Below are positions 52,093 through 60,536 of a stretch of DNA of 64,000 nt, one piece after another. The notes below the pieces were generated by a model, which made no database searches, was not told where the DNA came from, and saw only the letters and a list, made by a program, of their open reading frames with translations. Numbering within the stretch: position 1 is the stretch's first letter; the number at the start of each line of letters is the position of its first letter. The translations under genes and the position numbers were made by a program. Source of the stretch: Sphingomonadaceae bacterium (GTDB taxonomy: Bacteria; Pseudomonadota; Alphaproteobacteria; Sphingomonadales; Sphingomonadaceae); contig JANYGC010000102.1 in assembly GCA_025359425.1 (NCBI GenBank), positions 1 through 64,000 of the forward strand, read 5' to 3'.

Positions 52093-52545
52093 ATGGCTCA
52101 ATCAGGTTTCCGGCCGCATGCGACGATCCAGCGCGTGCCGGTGCACGCAATGCTCGTTCACTTTCCCATCGTCTGCTTTGTCGGCGCGTTGCTGTGTGAC
52201 GTTGCATACATGAACAGCGGCGGCGAGGTGCAGTGGGCCAATTTTGCGCAATGGCTGCTGGCCTTCGGCGTTGGCATCGGTGCGATCGCCGCAATTTTCG
52301 GGCTCATCGACCTGTTCCGAAGCCCGGCCGCTGACCGGCCGAGCGCAGCCTATTGGCACCTGGGTTTCGCAGTGGTCACCGTCGTCCTCGCGCTGCTTAA
52401 CAATTTTGTGCACGCGCGCGACGGCTGGACCGGCGTCGTTCCAGGCGGGATTACGCTTTCGGTGCTGACCGTGCTGGCGCTCATCGTCACCGGTCATCTT
52501 GGCGGGCGGCTGGCCTATGTTCATCAACGCCGGGGTGACCTGTGA
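52093..52545 (+). CDS. DUF2231 family membrane protein
   Basis: A 150-aa inner-membrane protein with four hydrophobic segments and HAMLVHFPIVCFVGALLCD, the DUF2231 start signature, as well as a second conserved His near the end (GHLGGRLAYVH). Often found beside cytochromes or PQQ dehydrogenases, possibly binding haem; here it is coupled (GTGA overlap) to a PQQ-type sugar dehydrogenase gene, which supports a respiratory-linked role. Confidence 0.87.
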   Translation: MAQSGFRPHATIQRVPVHAMLVHFPIVCFVGALLCDVAYMNSGGEVQWANFAQWLLAFGVGIGAIAAIFGLIDLFRSPAADRPSAAYWHLGFAVVTVVLALLNNFVHARDGWTGVVPGGITLSVLTVLALIVTGHLGGRLAYVHQRRGDL

Positions 52546-53852
52546 AACATGCCGGCCTGCTCGTTGCGGTCAGCGCCGCGCTGCTCGCGGCGGCCTGCTC
52601 GAAACCCCAATTCGCCGCTGAAGAGCAATATGGGACGCATCCCAGATTGCCGGACCCGCAGCAATACCTGTTTCCGCCGATGGGGATCGCTGCGCCGGTG
52701 GGGTTCAAGGCGGGCGAAACGCCGGTCGTTCCGGCCGGTTTCACCATTGCGGCCGTGGCGCGCGATCTGCACGGCCCGCGCCGGATCCTGCCGCTCACCA
52801 ATGGCGACGTGTTGGTGGTGGAAAGCGAAGGACCCGGGTTCGAACCCGTTCTGCGCCCCAAGAACATCGTATTCGGCCTGGTGATCGGCAAGGCGCACTC
52901 GCCGGTCAAGGCCGGCAACCGGGTACTGCTGCTGCGCGATACCAATGGCGACGGCGTTGCTGACCAGCGCATCGTCTTGATCGACAAGATGACCAGCCCG
53001 TTCGGGATCGCGGTTGTAGCGGACAAGCTCTACGTCGCGGCAACCGATGCGCTGTGGGAATTCCCCTTCACCCCCGGCAGCACGCGGGTCGGATCGGGCC
53101 GAATCCTGACCGAGCTGCCCGGCGGGCCGATCGATCACCACTGGACCAAGGACCTTGCCGCCAGCCCCGACGGGACCAAGCTCTACGTCGGGATCGGGTC
53201 GAACAGCAACATCGTCGAAAACGGCTTCGAGGCCGAGAAGGACCGCGCGATGATCTGGGAAGTCGACCGGGTGACCGGCGCGCACCGCCCGCTCGCGACC
53301 GGGCTGCGCAACCCCAATGGGCTGACCTTCCGGCCCGGCACGAACACGCTTTACGCCGTCGTCAACGAGCGCGACGAGATTGGCAACAATCTGGTCCCCG
53401 ATTACCTCACAGCGGTGACGCCCGGCGCGTTCTATGGCTGGCCCTACAGCTATTACGGCCAGCACGTCGACATTCGGGTCCATCCGCAAGATCCGGCGAA
53501 AGTCGCCAGCGCCGTGCGCCCGGACTATGCACTGGGCCCGCACGTGGCCCCGCTCGGGCTGACTTTCGTCACCGGCGCAGCGATGCCCGCGCAGTTTCAG
53601 GGCGGGGCTTTCGTCGGTGAGCACGGCAGCTGGGACCGTACAGTATTCAATGGCTACCAAGTGGTGTTCGTGCCGTTCGCCGGAGGCAAGCCAGCGGGCA
53701 AGCCGGTGCCGTTCGTCACCGGGTTCATCGATCTGGCCAAGCGCGAGGCCAAGGGCCGCCCGGTCGGGGTCGCGATGGATGCGAGCGGCGCGCTGTTGAT
53801 CGCCGACGATGTCGGCAACGCGGTTTGGCGGGTCACCCCGGTCCGGCGCTGA
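52542..53852 (+). CDS. PQQ-dependent sugar (sorbosone) dehydrogenase-like lipoprotein
   Basis: A 436-aa lipoprotein (signal MKHAGLLVAVSAALLAAAC) with a six-bladed propeller of the soluble glucose/sorbosone dehydrogenase family: RDTNGDGVADQ metal-binding-like loop, GLRNPNGLTF, VNERDEIGNNLVPDYLT and FVGEHGSWDR. It is expected to oxidise a sugar or aldose in the periplasm with PQQ, but no PQQ synthesis genes are in the window. Starts with GTG overlapping the DUF2231 stop. Confidence 0.87.
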   Translation: MKHAGLLVAVSAALLAAACSKPQFAAEEQYGTHPRLPDPQQYLFPPMGIAAPVGFKAGETPVVPAGFTIAAVARDLHGPRRILPLTNGDVLVVESEGPGFEPVLRPKNIVFGLVIGKAHSPVKAGNRVLLLRDTNGDGVADQRIVLIDKMTSPFGIAVVADKLYVAATDALWEFPFTPGSTRVGSGRILTELPGGPIDHHWTKDLAASPDGTKLYVGIGSNSNIVENGFEAEKDRAMIWEVDRVTGAHRPLATGLRNPNGLTFRPGTNTLYAVVNERDEIGNNLVPDYLTAVTPGAFYGWPYSYYGQHVDIRVHPQDPAKVASAVRPDYALGPHVAPLGLTFVTGAAMPAQFQGGAFVGEHGSWDRTVFNGYQVVFVPFAGGKPAGKPVPFVTGFIDLAKREAKGRPVGVAMDASGALLIADDVGNAVWRVTPVRR

Positions 53853-53893
53853 AACCGGTTTGCCAAGCCGAAACCGGTCGTTAGGCTGCCGGG

Positions 53894-55084
53894 ATGCGGT
53901 ATCTTATCACCCTGCTGGCTGCGCTGACTCCGATCCCGGCTTCGGCCCTGCCCCCCGCAAGCGTGGCGGTGGCGTTTGACCGGACGCGGATCCGCCCGGT
54001 GCTGGCCGAGGGCGAGGCTGACCGCGCGACGCACCGGCTGGTCACCGCCGATGACCCGGTGCGGATCGCCTCGATCTCGAAACTGGTAACAGCGTTGGGG
54101 GTGATGCGGCTGGTCGACGCGGGCAAGCTCGATCTCGACCGCGATGTTTCGGACTATTTGGGTTACGCGCTGCGCAATCCGGCGTTTCCGGACAAGCTTA
54201 TCACGCTGCGGATGCTGCTGTCGCACCAGTCGAGCTTGCTCGACGGAGCCGACCGTTACATCATCCCGCTGGGCGAGACATTGCAGGCACGCCTCGCCGA
54301 ACCGGCGCTGTGGGACACCACGCACGCGCCAGGTTCGGGCTGGTTCCATTACACCAACCTCAACTTTCCGGTGGTCGCGAGCGCGATGGAGCGCGCGACC
54401 GGTGAGCGGTTCGACAAACTGATCGCGCGGCTGGTGCTGAGGCCGCTGAAGCTTGGTGCCTGCTTCAACTGGTCCGGGTGTAGCGCTGGAAGTGCGGCGC
54501 GCGCCGTGGTGCTTTACCGCGCCGGTGACGAAGTGGCCAAGGACGACCTGCACGGCGCGATGCCCGCTTGTTCGGTAGTAGCCCGTTCCGACGGCAACTG
54601 CGACCTGTCGCGCTATCGGCCCGGCAGCAACGGCGCGCTGTTCTCGCCCCAGGGCGGGCTGCGCATTTCGATGCGCGATCTGGCCAAGATCGGCCAGATG
54701 CTCACGCGCGGCGGCAAGGGCTTTCTCTCGCGCAAGGCTTTCGCTGACATGACCGAGCCTGAATGGCGGTTCGATGGCACCAACGGCCTCGGCGAAGACG
54801 GCACCGCGAGCGGGTTCTTCTGCGCTTACGGCCTTGCGGTTCACCTGATCGGGGCGGGAGGGCCGGGCTGTCACGACGATCTGTTCGGCGACGGCACCCC
54901 GCGCTTGGGCCATTCGGGTGACGCCTATGGCCTCAAGAGCGGCTTGTGGTTCGATCCGAAGACCGGGCGCGGCCTCGCCTTCTTTACCAGCGCGGTGGCG
55001 GACGATGCGCCAAACGGGCGCAGCGCATTCACCGCAGCAGAAGAAGCCATTGTGGAGAGATCGGCCAAGCCGCCCTTCCGCTAA
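53894..55084 (+). CDS. Serine hydrolase, class C beta-lactamase/PBP family
   Basis: A 396-aa exported protein with signal peptide (MRYLITLLAALTPIPASA). The SxxK catalytic motif S60-I-S-K63 (RIASISKLV), a YTN motif (WFHYTNLN) and the third-box region LGHSGDAYGL fit the class C / EstB / D-peptidase group. No evidence makes it a true antibiotic-resistance enzyme; peptidase or esterase activity is equally likely. It starts 41 bp after the sugar dehydrogenase. Confidence 0.87.
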   Translation: MRYLITLLAALTPIPASALPPASVAVAFDRTRIRPVLAEGEADRATHRLVTADDPVRIASISKLVTALGVMRLVDAGKLDLDRDVSDYLGYALRNPAFPDKLITLRMLLSHQSSLLDGADRYIIPLGETLQARLAEPALWDTTHAPGSGWFHYTNLNFPVVASAMERATGERFDKLIARLVLRPLKLGACFNWSGCSAGSAARAVVLYRAGDEVAKDDLHGAMPACSVVARSDGNCDLSRYRPGSNGALFSPQGGLRISMRDLAKIGQMLTRGGKGFLSRKAFADMTEPEWRFDGTNGLGEDGTASGFFCAYGLAVHLIGAGGPGCHDDLFGDGTPRLGHSGDAYGLKSGLWFDPKTGRGLAFFTSAVADDAPNGRSAFTAAEEAIVERSAKPPFR

Positions 55085-55111
55085 GCGCGCTGCGCGGCTA
55101 GGCCCCGACGC

Positions 55112-56896
55112 GTGACGTCCGCTGCCATCCTCGAGTGCCTCTACGCCACCTTCGGGTTCAATGCGTTTCGCGGGGTGCAGGATCAGGTGGTGGACCGCGT
55201 GCTGGCCGGGCAATCGACGCTGGCGGTGATGCCCACGGGCGCGGGCAAGTCGCTGACCTACCAGCTTCCCGCAGTCATGCTGCCCGGCACTTGCGTGGTC
55301 GTCTCGCCGCTGATCGCGCTGATGCACGACCAGTTGCGCAGCGCGGCCGCCAACGGGATCCGCGCCGCCAGCCTGACCAGCGCCGATCAGAATCGCGAGG
55401 AGACGATCGACCGCTTTCGCGGCGGCGAGCTTGATTTGCTCTACGTCGCGCCCGAGCGCGCGAGCCAGCCGCATTTTCGCGAGTTGCTGAGCCAGGCCCC
55501 GGTCACCCTGTTCGCGATCGACGAGGCGCACTGCGTGTCCGAATGGGGCCACGATTTCCGCCCCGATTACCGCCTGCTGCGGCCGCTGCTCGATCATTTC
55601 GGTGACATTCCCCGGCTCGCGCTGACCGCCACCGCCGACGCCCACACCCGCGCCGATATTCTGGCCCAACTCGGGATCCCCGAGGCCGGCCTGATCATCG
55701 CCGGGTTTGACCGGCCCAACATCCGCTATGTGGTCAATCACCGTGACAACCCGGTGCGCCAGATCGTCGCGCTGATGGCGCAGCAACCCGGCCCCGGGAT
55801 CGTCTATGCGCAGACTCGCAAGAAGGTCGAAGACCTCGCCGAAAAGCTCGCCGCCGCGACCGGGCGTACGGTTTTGGCCTACCACGCCGGGCTCGATCCG
55901 CAGGTCCGCGCCGCCAACCAGGCGGCGTTTGTCGCATCAGAGGACACCGTGATCGTCGCCACAGTCGCCTTCGGGATGGGCATCGACAAGCCCGACGTGC
56001 GGTTCGTTGCGCATGCCGGCGTGCCCAAATCGATCGAGGCCTATTATCAGGAAACCGGCCGCGCCGGGCGCGACGGCGATGCGGCGCAGGCTTTGATGCT
56101 GTGGGCGGCGGACGATTTCGCCCGCGCCCGCCAGCGCCTGTCCGAGGTCGAGGAACACCGCCGTGCGGGCGAACGGGTGCGGCTCGATGCCCTCGCCCTG
56201 CTGGTCGAGACCGCCGGGTGCCGCCGCGCGCTGCTGCTGCGCCACTTCGGCGAAAACCCGCCCGAGCAATGCGGCAATTGTGACAACTGCCTTGAGGCGC
56301 CGGGCATCCACGATGCGACCGAGCTTGCGCGCAAGCTGCTCTCGGCGGCCTATCGCACCGGCCAGGCGTTCGGCTTCGGGCATCTCGAAAAGGTCCTGAT
56401 CGGGCAAGGCGACGAGCGGATCAGTCAGCGCGGGCATGACCAGCTCAGCGTGTTCGGGATCGTCGGCTCGGATGAGGCCCACCTGCTGCGGCCGCTCGCC
56501 CGGGCCTTGCAGGCGCGCGGCACGCTGGTCCCGACCGAGCACGGCGGGCTGGCGCTGAGCGGTGACGCGCGCGATATTTTGAAAGGCGAGGTGCCGGTGC
56601 TGATCGCGCTCGCCGCCAAGCCCGAACGCGGACGCGGCTCGCGCGGGCGGCGGGCGGTGACGGGCGCTAGCAATCCGCTCGGCGATCCACTGTTCGATGC
56701 GCTGCGAGAGCTGCGGCGCGAACTTGCCAGCGAGGCCGGGGTGCCACCTTATGTGGTGTTCCACGATTCGACCTTGCGCGAAATGGCCACGTGCCGCCCC
56801 GCCACCCTCGCCGCGCTGGGCGGGGTGAGCGGGGTCGGGAGCCGCAAACTAGAGGCCTATGGCGACGCGTTTCTCGGCATTATTCGCCAGTTTTGA
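55112..56896 (+). CDS. recQ: ATP-dependent DNA helicase RecQ
   Basis: A 594-aa superfamily 2 3'-5' helicase used in recombination and fork repair. Walker A MPTGAGKSLTYQLPA (K46), DEAH box at 137-140 (IDEAHCVSEWGHDFRPDY), motif VI QETGRAGRDG, an RQC region with zinc cysteines (CGNCDNC) and a C-terminal HRDC domain (LFDALRELRRELASEAG ... VGSRKLEAYGDAF). The start is a GTG at 55112, only 27 bp after the preceding gene. Complete RecQ by domain count. Confidence 0.95.
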   Translation: MTSAAILECLYATFGFNAFRGVQDQVVDRVLAGQSTLAVMPTGAGKSLTYQLPAVMLPGTCVVVSPLIALMHDQLRSAAANGIRAASLTSADQNREETIDRFRGGELDLLYVAPERASQPHFRELLSQAPVTLFAIDEAHCVSEWGHDFRPDYRLLRPLLDHFGDIPRLALTATADAHTRADILAQLGIPEAGLIIAGFDRPNIRYVVNHRDNPVRQIVALMAQQPGPGIVYAQTRKKVEDLAEKLAAATGRTVLAYHAGLDPQVRAANQAAFVASEDTVIVATVAFGMGIDKPDVRFVAHAGVPKSIEAYYQETGRAGRDGDAAQALMLWAADDFARARQRLSEVEEHRRAGERVRLDALALLVETAGCRRALLLRHFGENPPEQCGNCDNCLEAPGIHDATELARKLLSAAYRTGQAFGFGHLEKVLIGQGDERISQRGHDQLSVFGIVGSDEAHLLRPLARALQARGTLVPTEHGGLALSGDARDILKGEVPVLIALAAKPERGRGSRGRRAVTGASNPLGDPLFDALRELRRELASEAGVPPYVVFHDSTLREMATCRPATLAALGGVSGVGSRKLEAYGDAFLGIIRQF

Positions 56897-57394
56897 TCAT
56901 GGATTAGCGGGTAGCACCGATGAATGCAGGTGCTCGATCCGCCACTTGCCGCCTTCAAACTGATAGAGAAACGTATAGCGCGCCTTTACGTCCGTTTTGG
57001 CGCCGGTCGCCGGGTCACTCATAATGACCGTCCAAGTGCCCATCCGCAGTGCCCAGTTGCAGCCCGACTTGATCGTCGAGGTATCGATCCGCCCGACTGG
57101 ACTGCCTTTGAGGAATTTGACGAAGTAATCACTGATACCTGCCCGATCAGTGCGCGGCACGCTTGCGACGGTCGCCAATAGCACTGCATCATCATCGAAC
57201 AACGCCGCCACAGCATCCGGGCTTTTCGAAGCCCATGAAGCGTTAACCGCGGCGAATTGCTGATCGAGTTGCACCGGGGTCATCCGGTGGCAGGCCGGGT
57301 TCGTGCCGCGCGCCGGCTTGGCCTGTGCCGGAGCGAGGCCGGCAGTCGCGACTGCCCCGAGTGCAAGCGCGGCGGTTAATACAAATTTTTTCAT
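56897..57394 (-). CDS. Exported SgcJ/EcaC-type NTF2-like protein
   Basis: A 165-aa exported protein with signal peptide (MKKFVLTAALALGAVATAG). The mature part is a small alpha+beta barrel of the SnoaL/NTF2 superfamily (SWASKSPDAVAALFDDDAVLLA, YTFLYQFEGGKWRIEHLHSS). Enzyme or ligand role unknown. MKK at 57394 is chosen because GGGAGG has good spacing to it; the two upstream ATGs are too close. It is convergent with recQ, with directly abutting ends. Confidence 0.85.
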   Translation of the reverse strand: MKKFVLTAALALGAVATAGLAPAQAKPARGTNPACHRMTPVQLDQQFAAVNASWASKSPDAVAALFDDDAVLLATVASVPRTDRAGISDYFVKFLKGSPVGRIDTSTIKSGCNWALRMGTWTVIMSDPATGAKTDVKARYTFLYQFEGGKWRIEHLHSSVLPANP

Positions 57395-57471
57395 CGTCAT
57401 TCCTCCCATTGTTGATTGGATTTGTGTTGTTCAAGCGGCGCGGAAGCCGCCTTTAAGGTCGATCGTTATCG

Positions 57472-57663
57472 TCAATCAGGACGGACAGCATGGACGGGGC
57501 GTCCGCGTGCCAACAGACGGCTCACACGGTCCTTGATCGCCAGCTTAAGCTTTTTCAGCCGCGCGATTTCAAACGGGTCGGCCCAGCGCCGCGTGCGCGC
57601 CTGTTGCAGCCGTGAATCGAGCCGTTGATGACGCTCCAGCAAACGGAAAACATGATCGGACAT
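57472..57663 (-). CDS. YdcH/DUF465 family small protein
   Basis: A 63-aa, strongly basic helical protein matching DUF465 (YdcH): LLERHQRLDSRLQQAR, then ARLKKLKLAIKDRVSRLL. Family function unknown. GAGGAG sits 8 nt before the ATG at 57663. Confidence 0.87.
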   Translation of the reverse strand: MSDHVFRLLERHQRLDSRLQQARTRRWADPFEIARLKKLKLAIKDRVSRLLARGRPVHAVRPD

Positions 57664-57893
57664 TTCTTAAGCTCCTCAATCGATTTAACATTCGATCGGA
57701 TCGGCCGCGTCTGTGTCCAAGTCATTGAAGGGGGAGAGAGACTTCCCGGACCCAGAACATCGGTATTTCCGATGCGGTCCGACATCACGTGGCAAGTTGC
57801 ATTCAAAGCAAGCTTGCCGCGCCAGAGGGGCCCGGTCCCGCAGTAAGCAAGTTAGATTGCTTCAATCCGAATTCAACCCCCGCAGTATTTTAA

Positions 57894-57922
57894 TTGACGA
57901 AGCGCAAAATGGAGATATTAAT
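57894..57922 (+). promoter_or_regulatory. Probable sigma70 promoter for the SPFH cassette
   Basis: TTGACG (57894-57899) and ATTAAT (57917-57922), 17-bp spacer, about 28 bp before the SPFH start codon. A hairpin aagcaa/ttgctt at 57846-57862 lies just upstream. Confidence 0.55.
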
Positions 57923-57949
57923 GTGATATCAGATTTAAGGGGAACTCAC

Positions 57950-58861
57950 ATGTCCGATTCGCATTCCGTCATGACCTCCAGCCGCGAACGCGCTGCCTGG
58001 AGCACCAGCGGCTACCTGATCCTGGTGGCCTTTCTGGCGCTGCTCGCGCTTACCATTTGGCGCATCATCGCTTTTGCGGGGAGCCAGCCCGAAGACAGCG
58101 CAGTGTTCGGGTTCGTGGTCAGCACCGGGCTCAGCGCGGTGACGCTGGTGGTGCTCGCCTCGGGCTTCTACATGCTCCAGCCCAACACCGCCGCCGCGAT
58201 CACCCTGTTCGGTAGCTATCGTGGCACCGACCGCCACCCTGGGCTGCGCTGGGTCTGGCCGTGGATGGGCAAGGCCAAGATATCGGTGCGCGCCAACAAC
58301 CTGATTTCGGACCGGATCAAGGTCAACGATCTGCGCGGCAACCCGATCGAGATGGCCGCACAGGTGGTGTGGCGCGTGGTCGATACCGCGCAGGCGTTGT
58401 ACGATGTCGATGATTACAAGGCCTTCGTGATGGTCCAGATCGAAGCGGCGGTGCGCACGATCGGCTCGCGCTATCCCTATGACGATTTCACCCACGCCGA
58501 GGTCACCCTGCGCGGCAACCACGATGAGGTCGGGATCGAGCTGCGCAAGGAGCTGATCGCGCGGCTTCAGCTGGCCGGGATCACGGTCGATGAATGCGGC
58601 TTCACGCACCTTGCTTATGCGCAGGAGATCGCCGGGGCGATGCTGCGCCGCCAGCAGGCCGAAGCCGTGGTCGCGGCGCGCAAGACCTTGGTCGAAGGCG
58701 CGGTCGGGATGGTCGAAATGGCGCTCGGCATGCTGAGTGAGAAGAACGTCGTGCACCTCGACGACGAGCGCAAAGCGGCGATGGTCAGCAACCTGATGGT
58801 GGTGCTGTGCGGCGAACGCGATACCCAGCCGGTGGTCAACGCCGGATCGCTGTACCAGTAG
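57950..58861 (+). CDS. SPFH domain (band 7/stomatin-like) protein
   Basis: A 303-aa inner-membrane protein. Two hydrophobic segments (about 20-42 and 52-74) are followed by a cytoplasmic-type SPFH domain (about 85-280): TLFGSYRGTDRHPGLRWVWP, VWRVVDTAQALYDVDDYKAF, SRYPYDDFTHAEVTLRG. SPFH proteins form large membrane-organising oligomers. AAGGGGA precedes the ATG at 57950; the open frame upstream starts in unrelated sequence. It is first in a cassette with a small Arc-like DNA-binding protein (9 bp after) and a small membrane protein. Confidence 0.88.
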   Translation: MSDSHSVMTSSRERAAWSTSGYLILVAFLALLALTIWRIIAFAGSQPEDSAVFGFVVSTGLSAVTLVVLASGFYMLQPNTAAAITLFGSYRGTDRHPGLRWVWPWMGKAKISVRANNLISDRIKVNDLRGNPIEMAAQVVWRVVDTAQALYDVDDYKAFVMVQIEAAVRTIGSRYPYDDFTHAEVTLRGNHDEVGIELRKELIARLQLAGITVDECGFTHLAYAQEIAGAMLRRQQAEAVVAARKTLVEGAVGMVEMALGMLSEKNVVHLDDERKAAMVSNLMVVLCGERDTQPVVNAGSLYQ

Positions 58862-58869
58862 TCCAGACC

Positions 58870-59079
58870 ATGGCTCCCCCGGGCAAGAAGTCGTTTCCGC
58901 TCCGGCTCGATCCAGCGCTCTATACGGCGCTGGAGCGGACGGCGGCGGGCGACTTCCGCTCGGTCAACACCCAGGTCGAAGTGTTGCTGCGCGAGGCTTT
59001 GGCGCGCCGCGGGGTCAAAGTCGCCACCAGCGAACCGGCCCGGCGCGGCCGCCCGAAGAAGGATGGTATCAATGACTAA
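58870..59079 (+). CDS. Small Arc-like ribbon-helix-helix protein
   Basis: A 69-aa protein: PLRLDPALYTALERTAAGDFRSVN followed by TQVEVLLREALARRG is a ribbon-helix-helix (Arc/CopG) pattern, with a basic tail PARRGRPKK. Likely a DNA-binding autoregulator of the cassette; also usual as the HicB/antitoxin type, but no toxin partner is visible next to it. It starts 9 bp after the SPFH stop. Confidence 0.75.
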   Translation: MAPPGKKSFPLRLDPALYTALERTAAGDFRSVNTQVEVLLREALARRGVKVATSEPARRGRPKKDGIND

Positions 59080-59320
59080 TCAAGAAAACGACGGCGCATG
59101 GTTCCTGCCGAAGCGCTTCGGCTTTGGTGCAGGGTTACCGATTGCCTGGCAGGGCTGGATGGTGGTTGCAGTCCACGTCGCCGTGATAGTCGGCGGCGCG
59201 CTGCTGCTGCGGAGCCAGCCCGCAGCGACGATTGCCTGGGCACTGATCACCGGGCTGTTGCCGCTCCCGCTTTACGCCGCCAAAACGCGCGGCGGGTGGA
59301 AATGGCGCTGGCCTAACTAG
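59072..59320 (+). CDS. Small two-helix membrane protein
   Basis: An 82-aa protein with two hydrophobic segments (about 27-45 and 52-72) separated by an Arg/Gln loop, ending KTRGGWKWRWPN. The ATG at 59072 overlaps the Arc-like gene by 8 nt with AAGGA nearby. Function unknown; the tight linkage to SPFH suggests a subunit or partner of that membrane complex. Confidence 0.7.
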   Translation: MTNQENDGAWFLPKRFGFGAGLPIAWQGWMVVAVHVAVIVGGALLLRSQPAATIAWALITGLLPLPLYAAKTRGGWKWRWPN

Positions 59321-59412
59321 CGCTGGAACCATTGCCCGCGCAGCTGTCCCCGCGCGGGACGGCGTTGATGCGGGCAAACTCTTCTTAATCGCGCGGTGCT
59401 AGGCTGCGCGGC

Positions 59413-60366
59413 ATGACGCACCTCGCCAAACTTCGCCTCGCCGCACTCGCGCTGACCGCGCTGGCGCTTCCCGCCGCTTCCAGCTTCGCCCAGAGCGGCG
59501 CGGCTTACACCGTGGTCGAGAGCGGACGGCAGTTCAGCCGTTTGCAGGAAGCGGTCAGCGCGATCGGCAGGGGCAGCGGTACGATCCGCGTTGCTAATGG
59601 CGTCCACCAGGATTGCGCGGTGCAAACCGCAGGGCGGATCGCCTACGTCGCCGCCACTGCCGGCCAGGCGGTGTTCGACGGGGTGACCTGCGAGGGCAAG
59701 GCGGCATTGGTGCTGCGCGGCACCGCTGCCAGCATCGACGGACTGACCTTCACCAATATGCGCGTGCCCGATTTCAACGGCGCCGGGATTCGGCTCGAAC
59801 ACGGCAACCTCGCGGTCAGCCAGTCGTGGTTCCGCGACAGTCAGCAAGGCATCCTGACCGGGCCCGATCCCGATGGCAGCATCACGGTCGACAAGTCGAC
59901 CTTCACCCGGCTCGGCACCTGCGAAGGCGCGGGCGGCTGCGCGCATTCGATCTATGTCGGTGATTACGGTGCGGCCTCGGTCACTCGCAGCCGTTTTGAG
60001 GCGGGCCGCGGCGGGCATTACCTCAAAAGCCGCGCGGCCAAAGTGGTGGTGATCGGGTGCAGCTTCGACGATTCGGCCGGACGCCAGACCAATTACATGA
60101 TCGACCTGCCCGGCGGCGCAACCGGGCGGATTGCCAGCAACTGGTTCGTCCAGGGCCCGAGCAAGGAAAACCATTCAGCCTTCATCGCGCTTGCCGCCGA
60201 GGGCAAGGCCAACAGCTCAGCTGGGCTGGTGATCGAAGGCAATGATGCGCGCTTTGCGCCGAACGTGCCGTGGCCGAGCGTGTTCGTCGCCGACTGGTCG
60301 GGCGATCCGATCCAGATCGGGGCAAACAAGCTCGATCCACGGCTGACGGTGAAAGAGCGGCGGTAG
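59413..60366 (+). CDS. Exported right-handed beta-helix protein
   Basis: A 317-aa exported protein with signal peptide (about 1-26). Repeated short strands with G-x-I and N/S-W-F turns (GAGIRLEHGNLAVSQSWFRD, SITVDKSTFTRLG, SVTRSRFEAG, VIGCSFDD, IASNWFVQGP) form a parallel beta-helix of the pectate-lyase-like type. No catalytic residues are evident. Polysaccharide binding or degradation is typical for the fold but is not shown. Confidence 0.8.
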   Translation: MTHLAKLRLAALALTALALPAASSFAQSGAAYTVVESGRQFSRLQEAVSAIGRGSGTIRVANGVHQDCAVQTAGRIAYVAATAGQAVFDGVTCEGKAALVLRGTAASIDGLTFTNMRVPDFNGAGIRLEHGNLAVSQSWFRDSQQGILTGPDPDGSITVDKSTFTRLGTCEGAGGCAHSIYVGDYGAASVTRSRFEAGRGGHYLKSRAAKVVVIGCSFDDSAGRQTNYMIDLPGGATGRIASNWFVQGPSKENHSAFIALAAEGKANSSAGLVIEGNDARFAPNVPWPSVFVADWSGDPIQIGANKLDPRLTVKERR

Positions 60367-60395
60367 TTGTCCGGCTGCCGCCGAGCGCGGCGCAT

Positions 60396-60522
60396 GGTCC
60401 TTCGAGACGTCCGTTCAGACTGCGTCTTCACTTCCTCCTCAGGACGAACGGGATAGGTATTAGCTCCACCCCGTTCGTGGTGAGGAGGGACTGAGCACTT
60501 GCGAAGGCCCGTCTCGAACCAC
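60396..60522. repeat. Palindromic repeat (ccttcgagacg ... cgtctcgaa)
   Basis: Outer arms ggtccttcgagacg (60396-60409) and gcccgtctcgaacc; inner arms ctcctcaggacgaacggg (60435-60452) and ccccgttcgtggtgaggag (60469-60487). It fills the gap between the beta-helix gene and ribA, which converge there. A third repeat family in this window. Confidence 0.8.
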
Positions 60523-60536
60523 CCGCGCACCTACCT

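Noticed and set aside
53894..55084. Antibiotic-resistance beta-lactamase
   Set aside because: The SxxK/YxN pattern is shared by esterases and peptidases; no resistance context, so only the family is stated.
53654..55885. 743-codon antisense frame across the sugar dehydrogenase, serine hydrolase and RecQ
   Set aside because: It crosses three genes and gene borders, as shadow frames do.
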